A stretch of DNA of 64,000 nucleotides from Parapristionchus giblindavisi (Eukaryota; Nematoda; Chromadorea; Rhabditida; Diplogasteridae), in contig CALSFV010000503.1 of the NCBI GenBank assembly GCA_943737045.1, forward strand, positions 1 to 64,000, written 5' to 3'. A model generated the notes under the pieces. The model was not told the DNA's origin and did not search any database. It worked only from the letters and a program-made list of their open reading frames with translations. Numbering within the stretch: the stretch's first letter is position 1; every line of letters starts with the position of its first letter. Below, piece by piece: positions 1 through 9,640 of the stretch. The position numbers and the translations under genes are program-made.

Positions 1-550
1 GGTCAAGTTTGGGCCTCGGGGAGTCGATTGGTCAAGATTGGAGCTCAGTTGGAGCTCAGTCGGAGCTCAGTCGGAGCTTGGGTGTCCATTGCTTAATTGA
101 GGAGCTAGGGTGTCGACTGGTCAAGTTTGGGCCTCGGGGAGTCGATTGGTCAAGATTGGAGCTCAGTTGGAGCTCAGTCGGAGCTCAGTCGGAGCTTGGG
201 TGTCCATTGCTTAATTGACGAGCTTGGGTGTCGACTGGTCAAGTTTGGGCCTCGGGGAGTCGATTGGTCAAGATTGGAGCTCAGTTGGAGCTCAGTCGGA
301 GCTCAGTTGGAGCTTGGGTGTCCATTGCTTAATTGAGGAGCTAGGGTGTCGACTGGTCAAGTTTGGGCCTCGGGGAGTCGATTGGTCAAGATTGGAGCTC
401 AGTTGGAGCTCAGTCGGAGCTCAGTCGGAGCTTGGGTGTCCATTGCTTAATTGACGAGCTTGGGTGTCGACTGGTCAAGTCTGGGCGTCGGGGAGTCGAT
501 TGATCAATTTTGCATGTTTGGAGCTCAGTTGGAGCTCAGGTGGAGCTTGG
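1..550 (+). repeat. 118-bp minisatellite, tail end of a mega-unit (type A)
   Basis: About four and a half tandem copies of a 118-bp monomer. Each holds three GGAGCTCAGTY-type 11-bp subrepeats, then GGAGCTTGGGTGTCC, a TTAATTGA segment and a GTCGACTGGTCAAG segment. The variants here (GACGAGCTTGGG, a doubled CAGTCGGAGC, CTGGGCGTCGGGG at about 481-493) recur at about 50940-51290, so this is the same tail type as at the right end of the large array. The unit is stop-free in some frames, which makes short open frames with no coding value. The array continues beyond the left window edge. Confidence 0.93.
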
Positions 551-907
551 TGGTGCTTGGGTAAGATGTGGAGCTTGGGGTGTCCAGAGGTCAAGTTTGG
601 ACCAAGTTAGAAGGTCTGGGGACCTCTGGGACACGTTTGGCCGTCAGCCAATCAGCGTCGACCTAGCCGATGCGAGGCTCCGCCCAGCGTGACATCTGAG
701 CGTGACATTCAGCTGAAATGGCGTCCTCAGCCTCGACTAGGCCCCGATATGGTACCGACTTGGGACCAGGGGCGCTCGACATACCAGACATCGGCAAGCT
801 TAAGTCTAAGTTTTGGTAACTCAGGAACCAAAAGGAACCGAGATACAAGGGTAGGCCACGCCCCCTTCTAGTTCACAGTGGTGAGAGAGTGATCCTAACC
901 CCAAATG
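551..907 (+). other. Non-tandem flank, type A, between minisatellite and telomere array
   Basis: Degenerate minisatellite fades out by about 610. The remaining roughly 300 bp is not tandem. It is matched closely at 51311-51668 and less closely by the type B flank at 12681-13040, 24873-25232 and 37333-37692. It includes a 9-bp inverted repeat (CCAGAGGTC near 585, GACCTCTGG near 631), a CCAAT box and GC boxes listed separately, and TTTTGGT/ACCAAAA arms near 810-833. No coding frame is convincing. Confidence 0.8.
645..865 (+). promoter_or_regulatory. Promoter-like motif cluster (CCAAT box plus GC/CACCC boxes)
   Basis: CAGCCAATCAGC at 645-656 fits the NF-Y consensus (purines before CCAAT, S-R after). 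CTCCGCCC at 678-685 is a GC box and CCACGCCCCC at 856-865 is a KLF/Sp-type box. The same three motifs in the same order occur in all five cassettes (CCAAT at 12778, 24970, 37430 and 51406). They lie 50 to 290 bp left of the telomere tract. If this drives + strand transcription, the RNA would read GCCUAA repeats; CCAAT and GC boxes can also work in reverse. Promoter activity is inferred only from motifs. Confidence 0.3.
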
Positions 908-932
908 GGCCAGTCCCTTGCAGGGACTGGCC
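908..932. other. Perfect hairpin abutting telomere array, cassette 1
   Basis: The stem GGCCAGTCCCT pairs with AGGGACTGGCC across the loop TGC: 11 bp perfect with a 3-base loop. The telomere-like tract begins directly after it. Cassette 5 is identical; cassettes 2-4 carry a paired C:G to T:A change that keeps the stem. The role is unknown. It could be a cruciform-forming site or a fusion scar. Confidence 0.9.
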
Positions 933-1137
933 TTAAGCCTAAGCCTAAGCCTAAGCCTAAGCCTAAGCCTAAGCCTAAGCCTAAGCCTAAGCCTAAGCCT
1001 AAGCCTAAGCCTAAGCCTAAGCCTAAGCCTAAGCCTAAGCCTAAGCCTAAGCCTAAGCCTAAGCCTAAGCCTAAGCCTAAGCCTAAGCCTAAGCCTAAGC
1101 CTAAGCCTAAGCCTAAGCCTAAGCCTAAGCCTAAGCC
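933..1137 (-). repeat. Interstitial telomeric array (TTAGGC)n, cassette 1
   Basis: About 34 copies of GCCTAA on the + strand (TTAGGC on the minus strand), the nematode telomere repeat. The only deviations are at the ends: it opens with TTAAGCC and closes with GCCCAAGCC, where the other cassettes have AACCCCAAGCC. Polarity is that of a left chromosome end. The 6-bp period gives artificial KPKP, SLSL, LGLG and LRLR frames. Confidence 0.95.
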
Positions 1138-1182
1138 CAAGCCTCGCATCATAAGGGAGTGCGGATATAGTAGAAGCCTTTC

Positions 1183-1204
1183 TTTGAGGGCTGCAGCCCT
1201 CAAA
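1183..1204. repeat. 22-bp perfect palindrome in left arm
   Basis: TTTGAGGGCTG followed at once by its complement CAGCCCTCAAA. The mirror copy in the right arm is at 3058-3079. It is present in all short elements. In the long element (cassette 5) the centre is changed so that a 10-bp stem with a TAC loop remains. Confidence 0.9.
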
Positions 1205-1760
1205 TAAAAGGTATTCATTTGGGTTTAGAGAGTATGCATGAATCATATTCTCTCAAGCCTAATAAAAGTAGAAGAATCGAAAAAGTTGACAACACGTTAG
1301 GGTATCAATGCATATTTCGTATTCTCTCAAGATAAATAAAAGTAGAAGAATCGCAAAAGTTGATAAACGAATCCCTGAACATGACACCGAAATCTTTGAA
1401 AATTAGATAGAAATCCATGAACATGATACAGAAAACCCTGAACATAACAGAGAAATCCCTGAACATCATACAGAAATCCCTGAACATGAGATGGAAATCC
1501 CTGAACGTGATAGAGGTGATATACCTGAACGTTCATGATGAGAAGGTTAATCACCCATGATTAAAAAATTAATCGTGACCACTTAATCGCCGCTTTCCAG
1601 GCCCTGGGGTACTCTCTTAAGATAAATAAAAGTAGAAGAATCGCAAAAAGTTGACAAACGTTAGTGTAACAGTGCATAAATCGTATTCTCTCAAGGTTAA
1701 TAAAAGTAGAAGAATCTTTTCCCGCCCAAATGGGCGCCTTTTATTTTGCGCTAGCGATTT

Positions 1761-2500
1761 ACGACAAAGATAATTGATGCGCAGTTCCCCTTCTCGCACA
1801 TCCATTGGTTGAGTGAGGTAATCAGCAATGCACAAGGACAAGCCTATGACTGACAGATATTATGTTGTTTAATTTAATATTTTACCCAGAGGTCCCCCGA
1901 CCTCCCAACTGAAGTGTGACCCCTGCTGAGTTTATGGAGAAGTCCGGTGCTGTTGAGTTTGCAAATAGATAAGTTCTGTTAAACTTTGAGTTAATTCGTT
2001 TAAAAGAGTTGCGAAAAAATCTCTCGTGCAATATTAACACTAACTCTCACATTGAATGCTCACCCTCACTATCCCATACAATATTCATCCATCCTTGCAC
2101 CTGCATTATTCAGTCACACTTTCACCTACATTATTCTGCACTTTCAAGTCGAATTTTCAATCGCATTCTCACCCGCTTTTTCACGCGCACTTTTACCCGC
2201 TGATGGGAAAAGTATTCAACCCAACTGACACACATTCAGAAACACTTTCACCCGCACTTGCACACGCAATGTTCACCTGCTTTCCCAAACTGCGATTTCA
2301 AAAACCTGTAATTTCATAAGCCTTCCTTACGCAAGAGACTCTGCCGCGCGTCGCACTATTCACACCCCATTTTCATCCACATTATTCAGTCACAATTTCG
2401 CCCGCACTTGAACACGCAATGTTCTCCTGCTTTCCCCAATCCGTGATTTCAAAAACTGTGAAAGCCTTCCTTGCGCAAAAGCCTCTGCCGCGCGTCGTCG
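1761..2500. other. Core of short foldback element
   Basis: AT-rich, about 740 bp, with scattered TTCACCCGC-like phrases (TTTCACCCGCACTTGCACAC and similar at about 2050-2470) that form a loose repeat. It shows no transposase-like frame. It is homologous, in reverse orientation, to the core of the long element at 53373-54434: the piece ACGACAAAGATAATTGATGC next to the left arm here matches the complement of the piece next to the right arm there. Confidence 0.75.
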
Positions 2501-3143
2501 AAATCGCTAGCGCAAAATAAAAGGCGCCCATTTGGGCGGGAAAAGATTCTTCTACTTTTATTAACCTTGAGAGAATACGATTTATGCACTGTTACACTAA
2601 CGTTTGTCAACTTTTTGCGATTCTTCTACTTTTATTTATCTTAAGAGAGTACCCCAGGGCCTGGAAAGCGGCGATTAAGTGGTCACGATTAATTTTTTAA
2701 TCATGGGTGATTAACCTTCTCATCATGAACGTTCAGGTATATCACCTCTATCACGTTCAGGGATTTCCATCTCATGTTCAGGGATTTCTGTATGATGTTC
2801 AGGGATTTCTCTGTTATGTTCAGGGTTTTCTGTATCATGTTCATGGATTTCTATCTAATTTTCAAAGATTTCGGTGTCATGTTCAGGGATTCGGTTTATC
2901 AACTTTTGCGATTCTTCTACTTTTATTTATCTTGAGAGAATACGAAATATGCATTGATACCCTAACGTGTTGTCAACTTTTTCGATTCTTCTACTTTTAT
3001 TAGGCTTGAGAGAATATGATTCATGCATACTCTCTAAACCCAAATGAATACCTTTTATTTGAGGGCTGCAGCCCTCAAAGAAAGGCTTCTACTATATCCG
3101 CACTCCTTATGATGCGAGGCTTGGGGTTCCTTTAGTTTTATTG

Positions 3144-3164
3144 AATCGCGGTGAAACCGCGATT
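3144..3164. other. Short hairpin right of foldback element, cassette 1
   Basis: AATCGCGGT, loop GAA, ACCGCGATT: a 9-bp perfect stem with a 3-base loop, about 20 bp beyond the right tip. It is conserved in all five cassettes (15325-15345, 27774-27794, 40229-40249, 55887-55907), including the one followed by different DNA. Confidence 0.88.
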
Positions 3165-3875
3165 TAAAATCATTGCAGAGAATAAAATAATTTTTTTCAC
3201 ACTATCTACAACATATAAACTTTTAGAATAATATGCATGTAATAAAGTACTCTTACGAAATATAAAGACAAATATTTTTTATGACCCGTACATCTCATCC
3301 GTCTATCATAGAAAATAACAAGTATTATAATATTATCTTAAGTTTTGAATAAAAGAAATTGTATCATTTGGTAAATTATCTACTATTACTTATGTTATTC
3401 CAAGTACATACAATTCGTGCTATTTAACATATGTAATATCAATTACCGACTGATTGAATACAATTTAGTATGATGAGACGTTTGGCAACAAAGTCGATGT
3501 TTATTCGATGATATTGAAAATATACGCGATTAGTACCATTTGCCACCTGTTTTATCACTGGTGGAACGAATGGACAACATTTTGTAGATTGGAGTACATT
3601 GTATAACATTCGATTTTCTGGTAGTTCATATCGAATCGATGAAATTATAAGTATATACGATTCATACCATTTGGCTTGCGAAATATCACTGCCAGATCAA
3701 TTGGACAAAATTTTGGAAATTGGGGTAGTTATGGGAGTACATTATGTAAATTCGATTTTTGATCGATGATAATATAGTATACACGATTCACAAGTATACA
3801 CGATTCACACCACGCGGGTCGTGTAATATCAATGGCACATGGATTGGACAACTGCTTGTACAATCCGATATTTTG
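3165..3875. repeat. AT-rich spacer with worn repeats of about 130 bp
   Basis: The first 350 bp is AT-rich with no recognised feature. From about 3520 come three diverged copies of a unit of about 130 bp, recognised by the phrases ACGATT-(C)-ACCATTTG, ATCAATTGGACAA and ATTCGATTTT (starts near 3525, 3655 and 3790). No reading frame survives across copies. Near-identical stretches follow cassettes 2, 3 and 4. Confidence 0.6.
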
Positions 3876-4324
3876 GCGTCGGCGCCCTGGCGTCCTGGTG
3901 TCCGGGCAAGTATTTGACACATGTATTATTGATGCCCTTTTGATTCGACACCTTTTTGTACAATCTTATATTTTGCGCCGGCGCCCGCGCCCTAGCGCTC
4001 TGAGTCCGGTCGACCAATTGACATTTGTATTATTGACGCCCGTTCGATTTGACACCTTTTGTACAATCTTATATTTTGGCGCCGGCGCCCGCGCCCTAGC
4101 GCTCTGGCGTCCGGTCGACCAATTAACATTTGTATTATTGACGCCCGTTCGATTTGACACCTTTTTGTACAATCTTATATTTTGGCGCCGGCGCCCGCGC
4201 CCTAGCGCTCTGGCGTCCGGTCGACCAATTAACATTTGTATTATTGACGCCCGTTCGATTTGACACCTTTTTGTACAATCTTATATTTTGGCGTCGGCGC
4301 ACGCGCCCAAGCGCCCTGGCGTCC
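3876..4324 (+). repeat. 106-bp tandem repeat, half GC-rich and half AT-rich
   Basis: Five copies starting with GCGYCGGCGC at 3876, 3975, 4079, 4185 and 4291. The GC half contains the palindrome GGCGCCGGCGCC and CCTAGCGCTCTGGCGTCCGG; the AT half has ACATTTGTATTATTGACGCC and TTTTTGTACAATCTTATATT. The last copy runs into the minisatellite at GGCGTCCAGTTTGGAGC. Confidence 0.88.
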
Positions 4325-7300
4325 AGTTTGGAGCTCAGTTGGAGCTCAGTCGGAGCTTGGGGGTCCATGGGTTAATTGAGGAGCTTGGGTGTCCACTGGT
4401 CAAGTTTGGAGCTCAGGTAGTCGATCGGTCAATATTGGAGCTCAGTTGGAGCTCAGGTGGAGCTTGGGGGTCCATTGCTTAATTGAGGAGCTTGGGTGTC
4501 CACTGGTCCAAGTTTGGAGCTCGGGGAGTCGATTGGTCAAGATTGGAGCTCAATTGGAGCTCAGTCGGAGCTTGGGGATCCATGGGTTAACTGAGGAGCT
4601 TGGGTGTCCACTGGTCAAGTTTGGAGCTCGGGGAGTCCATCCGTCATGTTTGGAGCTCAGTTGGAGCTCAGGTGGAGCTTGGGGGTCCATTGCTTAATTG
4701 AGGAGCTTGGGTGTCGACTGGTCAAGTCTGGGCCTCGGGATGTCAATTGGTCAAGATTGGAGCTCAGTTGGAGCTCAGTCGGAGCTCAGTTAGAGCTTGG
4801 GTGTCCATTGCTTAATTGGGGAGCTTGGGTGTCCATTGCTTAATTGAGGAGCTTGGGTGTCGACTGGTCAAGTTTGGGCCTCGGGGAGTCGATTGGTCAA
4901 GATTGGAGCTCAATTGGAGCTCAGTCGGAGCTTGGGGATCCATGGGTTAACTGAGGAGCTTGGGTGTCCACTAGTCAAGTTTGGAGCTCGGGGAGTCCAT
5001 CCGTCATGTTTGGAGCTCAGTTGGAGCTCAGGTGGAGCTTGGGGGGTCCATTGCTTAATTGAGGAGCTTGGGTGTCGACTGGTCAAGTTTGGGCCTCGGG
5101 AGTCAATTGGTCAAGATTGGAGCTCAATTGGAGCTCACTCGGAGCTCAGTTGGAGCTTGGGTGTCCATTGCTTAATTGAGGAGCTTGGGTGTCGACTGGT
5201 CAAATTTGGGCCTCGGGGAGTCAATTGGTCAAGATTGGAGCTCAGTTGGAGCTCAGTCGGAGCTCAGTTGGAGCTTGGGTGTCCATTGCTTAAATGAGGA
5301 GCTTGGGTGTCGACTGGTCAAGTTTGGGCCTCGGGGAGTCAATTGGTCAAGATTAGAGCTCAGTTGGAGCTCAGTCGGAGCTCAGTTGGAGCTTGGGTGT
5401 CCATTGCTTAATTGAGGAGCTTGGGTGTCGACTGGTCAAGTTTGGGCCTCGGGGAGTCAATTGGTCAAGATTGGAGCTCAATTGGAGCTCAGTCGGAGCT
5501 CAGTTGGAGCTTGGGTGTCCATTGCTTAATTGAGGAGCTTGGGTGTCGACTGGTCAAGTTTGGGCCTCGGGAGTCAATTGGTCAAGATTGGAGCTCAGTT
5601 GGAGCTCAGTCGGAGCTCAGTTGGAGCTTGGGTGTCCATTGCTTAATTGAGGAGCTTGGGTGTCGACTGGTCAAATTTGGGCCTCGGGGAGTCAATTGGT
5701 CAAGATTGGAGCTCAGTTGGAGCTCAGTCGGATCTCAGTTGGAGCTTGGGTTGTCCATTGCTTAATTGAGGAGCTTGGGTGTCGACTGGTCAAATTTGGG
5801 CCTCGGGGAGTCAATTGGTCAAGATTGGAGCTCAGTTGGAGCTCAGTCGGAGCTCAGTTGGAGCTTGGGTGTCCATTGCTTAAATGAGGAGCTTGGGTGT
5901 CGACTGGTCAGTCTGGGCCTCGGGGAGTCAATTGGTCAAGATTGGAGCTCAGTTGGAGCTCAGTCGGAGCTCAGTTGGAGCATGGGTGTCCATTGCTTAA
6001 TTGAGGAGCTTGGGTGTCGACTGGTCAAATTTGGGCCTCGGGGAGTCAATTGGTCAAGATTGGAGCTCAGTTGGAGCTCAGTCGGAGCTCAGTTGGAGCT
6101 TGGGTGTCCATTGCTTAATTGAGGAGCTTGGGTGTCGACTGGTCAAGTTTGGGCCCTCGGGGAGTCAATTGGTCAAGATTGGAGCTCAGTTGGAGCTCAG
6201 TCGGAGCTCAGTTGGAGCTTGGGTGTCCATTGCTTAATTGAGGAGCTTGGGTGTCGACTGGTCAAATTTGGGCCTCGGGGAGTCAATTGGTCAAGATTGG
6301 AGCTCAGTTGGAGCTCAGTCGGAGCTCAGTTGGAGCTTGGGTGTCCATTGCTTAATTGAGGAGCTTGGGTGTCGACTGGTCAAATTTGGGCCTCGGGGAG
6401 TCAATTGGTCAAGATTGGAGCTCAGTTGGAGCTCAGTCGGAGCTCAGTTGGAGCTTGAGTGTCCATTGCTTAATTGAGGAGCTTGGGTGTCGACTGGTCA
6501 AGTTTGGGGCCTCGGGAGTCAATTGGTCAAGATTGGAGCTCAATTGGAGCTCAGTCGGAGCTCAGTTGGAGCTTGGGTGTCCATTGCTTAATTGAGGAGC
6601 TTGGGTGTCGACTGGTCAAGTTTGGGCCTCGGGGAGTCAATTGGTCAAGATTGGAGCTCAGTTGGAGCTCAGTCGGAGCTCAGTTGGAGCTTGGGTGTCC
6701 ATTGCTTAATTGAGGAGCTTGGGTGTCGACTGGTCAAATTTGGGCCTCGGGGAGTCAATTGGTCAAGATTGGAGCTCAGTTGGAGCTCAGTCGGAGCTCA
6801 GTTGGAGCTTGGGTGTCCATTGCTTAATTGAGGAGCTTGGGTGTCGACTGGTCAAATTTGGGCCTCGGGGAGTCAATTGGTCAAGATTGGAGCTCAGTTG
6901 GAGCTCAGTCGGAGCTCAGTTGGAGCTTGGGTGTCCATTGCTTAATTGAGGAGCTTGGGTGTCGACTGGTCAAGTTTGGGCCTCGGGAGTCAATTGGTCA
7001 AGATTGGAGCTCAATTGGAGCTCAGTCGGAGCTCAGTTGGAGCTTGGGTGTCCATTGCTTAATTGAGGAGCTTGGGTGTCGACTGGTCAAGTTTGGGCCT
7101 CGGGGAGTCAATTGGTCAAGATTGGAGCTCAGTTGGAGCTCAGTCGGAGCTCAGTTGGAGCTTGGGTGTCCATTGCTTAATTGAGGAGCTTGGGTGTCGA
7201 CTGGTCAAATTTGGGCCTCGGGGAGTCAATTGGTCAAGATTGGAGCTCAGTTGGAGCTCAGTCGGAGCTCAGTTGGAGCTTGGGTGTCCATTGCTTAAAT

Positions 7301-7999
7301 GAGGAGCTTGGGTGTCGACTGGTCAAGTTTGGGCCTTGGGGAGTCAATTGGTCAAGATTAGAGCTCAGTTGGAGCTCAGTCCGGAGCTCAGTTGGAGCTT
7401 GGGTGTCCATTGCTTAATTGAGGAGCTTGGGTGTCGACTGGTCAAATTTGGGCCTCGGGGAGTCAATTGGTCAAGATTGGAGCTCAGTTGGAGCTCAGTC
7501 GGAGCTCAGTTGGAGCTTGGGTGTCCATTGCTTAATTGAGGAGCTTGGGTGTCGACTGGTCAAATTTGGGCCTCGGGGAGTCAATTGGTCAAGATTGGAG
7601 CTCAGTTGGAGCTCAGTCGGAGCTCAGTTGGAGCTTGGGTGTCCATTGCTTAATTGAGGAGCTTGGGTGTCGACTGGTCAAATTTGGGCCTCGGGGAGTC
7701 AATTGGTCAAGATTGGAGCTCAGTTGGAGCTCAGTCGGAGCTCAGTTGGAGCTTGGGTGTCCATTGCTTAATTGAGGAGCTTGGGTGTCGACTGGTCAAA
7801 TTTGGGCCTCGGGGAGTCAATTGGTCAGATTGGAGCTCAGTTGGAGCTCAGTCGGAGCTCAGTTGGAGCTTGGGTGTCCATTGCTTAATTGAGGAGCTTG
7901 GGTGTCGACTGGTCAAATTTGGCCTCGGGGAGTCAATTGGTCAAGATTGGAGCTCAGTTGGAGCTCAGTCGGAGCTCAGTTGGAGCTTGGGTGTCCATT

Positions 8000-9640
8000 T
8001 CTTAATTGAGGAGCTTTGGTGTCGACTGGTCAAGTTTGGGCCTCGGAGTCAATTGGTCAAGATTGGAGCTCAATTGGAGCTCAGTCGGAGCTTAGTTGGA
8101 GCTTGGGTGTCCATTGCTTAATTGAGGAGCTTGGGTGTCGACTGGTCAAGTTTGGGCCTCGGGAGTCAATTGGTCAAGATTGGAGCTCAGTTGGAGCTCA
8201 GTCGGAGCTCAGTTGGAGCTTGGGTGTCCATTGCTTAAATGAGGAGCTTGGTGTCGACTGGTCAATTCTGGAACTCGGGGAGTCCATCCGTGAAGTTTGG
8301 AGCTCAGTTGGAGCTCAGTCGGAGCTCAGTCGGAGCTTGGGGTCCATGGGTTAATTGACGGAGCTTGGGTGTCGACTGGTCAAGTTTGGGCCTCGGGGAG
8401 TCGATTGGTCAAGATTGGAGCTCAGTTGGAGCTCAGTCGGAGCTCAGTTGGAGCTTGGGTGTCCATTGCTTAATTGAGGAGCTTGGGTGTCGACTGGTCA
8501 AATTTGGGCCTCGGGGAGTCAATTGGTCAAGATTGGAGCTCAGTTGGAGCTCAGTCGGAGCTCAGTTGGAGCTTGGGTGTCCATTGCTTAATTGAGGAGC
8601 TTGGGTGTCGACTGGTCAAATTTGGGCCTCGGGGAGTCAATTGGTCAAGATTGGAGCTCAGTTGGAGCTCAGTCGGAGCTCAGTTGGAGCTTGGGTGTCC
8701 ATTGCTTAATTGAGGAGCTTGGGTGTCGACTGGTCAAAATTGGGCCTCGGGGAGTCAATTGGTCAAGATTGGAGCTCAGTTGGAGCTCAGTCGGAGCTCA
8801 GTTGGAGCTTGGGTGTCCATTTCTTAATTGAGGAGCTTTGGTGTCGACTGGTCAAGTTTGGGCCTCGGGAGTCAATTGGTCAAGATTGGAGCTCAATTGG
8901 AGCTCAGTCGGAGCTTAGTTGGAGCTTGGGTGTCCATTGCTTAATTGAGGAGCTTGGGTGTCGACTGGTCAAGTTTGGGCCTCGGGGAGTCAATTGGTCA
9001 AGATTGGAGCTCAGTTGGAGCTCAGTCGGAGCTCAGTTGGAGCTTGGGTGTCCATTGCTTAAATGAGGAGCTTGGTGTCGACTGGTCAATTCTGGAACTC
9101 GGGGAGTCCATCCGTGAAGTTTGGAGCTCAGTTGGAGCTCAGTCGGAGCTCAGTCGGAGCTTGGGGTCCATGGGTTAATTGAGGAGCTTGGGTGTCGACT
9201 GGTCAAGTTTGGGCCTCGGGGAGTCGATTGGTCAAGATTGGAGCTCAATTAGAGCTCAGTTGGAGCTCAGTCGGAGCTTGGGGTCCATGGGTTAATTGAG
9301 GAGCTTGGGTGTCGACTGGTCAAGTTTGGGCCTCGGGAGTCAATTGGTCAAGATTGGAGCTCAGTTGGAGCTTAGTCGGAGCTCAGTTGGAGCTTGGGTG
9401 TCCATTGCTTAATTGAGGAGCTTGGGTGTCGACTGGTCAAGTTTGGGCCTCAGGGAGTCAATTGGTCAAGATTGGAGCTCAGTTGGAGCTCAGTCGGAGC
9501 TTAGTTGGAGCTTGGGTGTCCTTGCTTAATTGAGGAGCTTGGTGTCGACTGGTCAAGTTTGGGCCTCGGGGAGTCAATTGGTCAAGATTGGAGCTCAGTT
9601 GGAGCTCAGTCGGAGCTCAGTTGGAGCTTGGGTGTCCATT
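8000..9640 (+). repeat. Higher-order duplication of about 822 bp (7 monomers)
   Basis: The rare TTTCTTAATTGAGGAGCTTTGG monomer phrase (spelled CATTTCTTAATT at 8000 and 8822) and its neighbours repeat with a step of 822-824 bp. The equivalent pairs are 20181/21004, about 32634/33458 and about 45084/45908. The duplication therefore existed before the large unit was amplified. Confidence 0.7.

Larger units (their letters stand above)
1138..3125. mobile_element. Short foldback element, copy 1
   Basis: Two near-perfect inverted arms (left 1138-1760, right 2501-3125) flank a 740-bp core. Outer tips read CCAAGCCTCGCATCATAAGG and its complement. Arms are modular: a 22-bp palindrome near the tip, repeats containing AGTAGAAGAATCG, and six to seven copies of an ATCCCTGAACAT motif spaced about 24 bp. 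Internally repetitive arms without a transposase resemble FB/foldback-type non-autonomous DNA elements, an analogy rather than a family assignment. It sits directly on the telomere array. The right arm has one extra G (GATTCGGTTTATC) compared with copies 2-4. I see no clear target-site duplication. Confidence 0.8.

Noticed and set aside
9..454. Single-base indels between mega-units as functional changes
   Set aside because: Many fall in short homopolymers (for example TTTGGGGCC against TTTGGGCC, CTCCTTATG against CTCCCTTATG) and could be consensus errors of long-read assembly; I give them no weight.
908..932. Programmed DNA elimination motif
   Set aside because: Some nematodes add telomeres at defined elimination sites. 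I cannot match this hairpin to a known site motif from the sequence alone, so I do not claim it.
905..1246. Long frames coding KPKP, SLSL, LGLG or LRLR repeats over the telomere tracts (also in cassettes 2-5)
   Set aside because: A 6-bp repeat without stops is open in several frames on both strands. The frames begin and end in unrelated flank sequence and shift with tract length.
3144..3164. Transcription terminator hairpin
   Set aside because: A stem followed by TTTAAAAT looks like a bacterial terminator, but the context is a nematode subtelomere and there is no gene upstream.
3832..4375. Frames of 73-180 aa over the 106-bp repeat
   Set aside because: They are tandem-repeat artefacts whose length changes with single-base indels between units.
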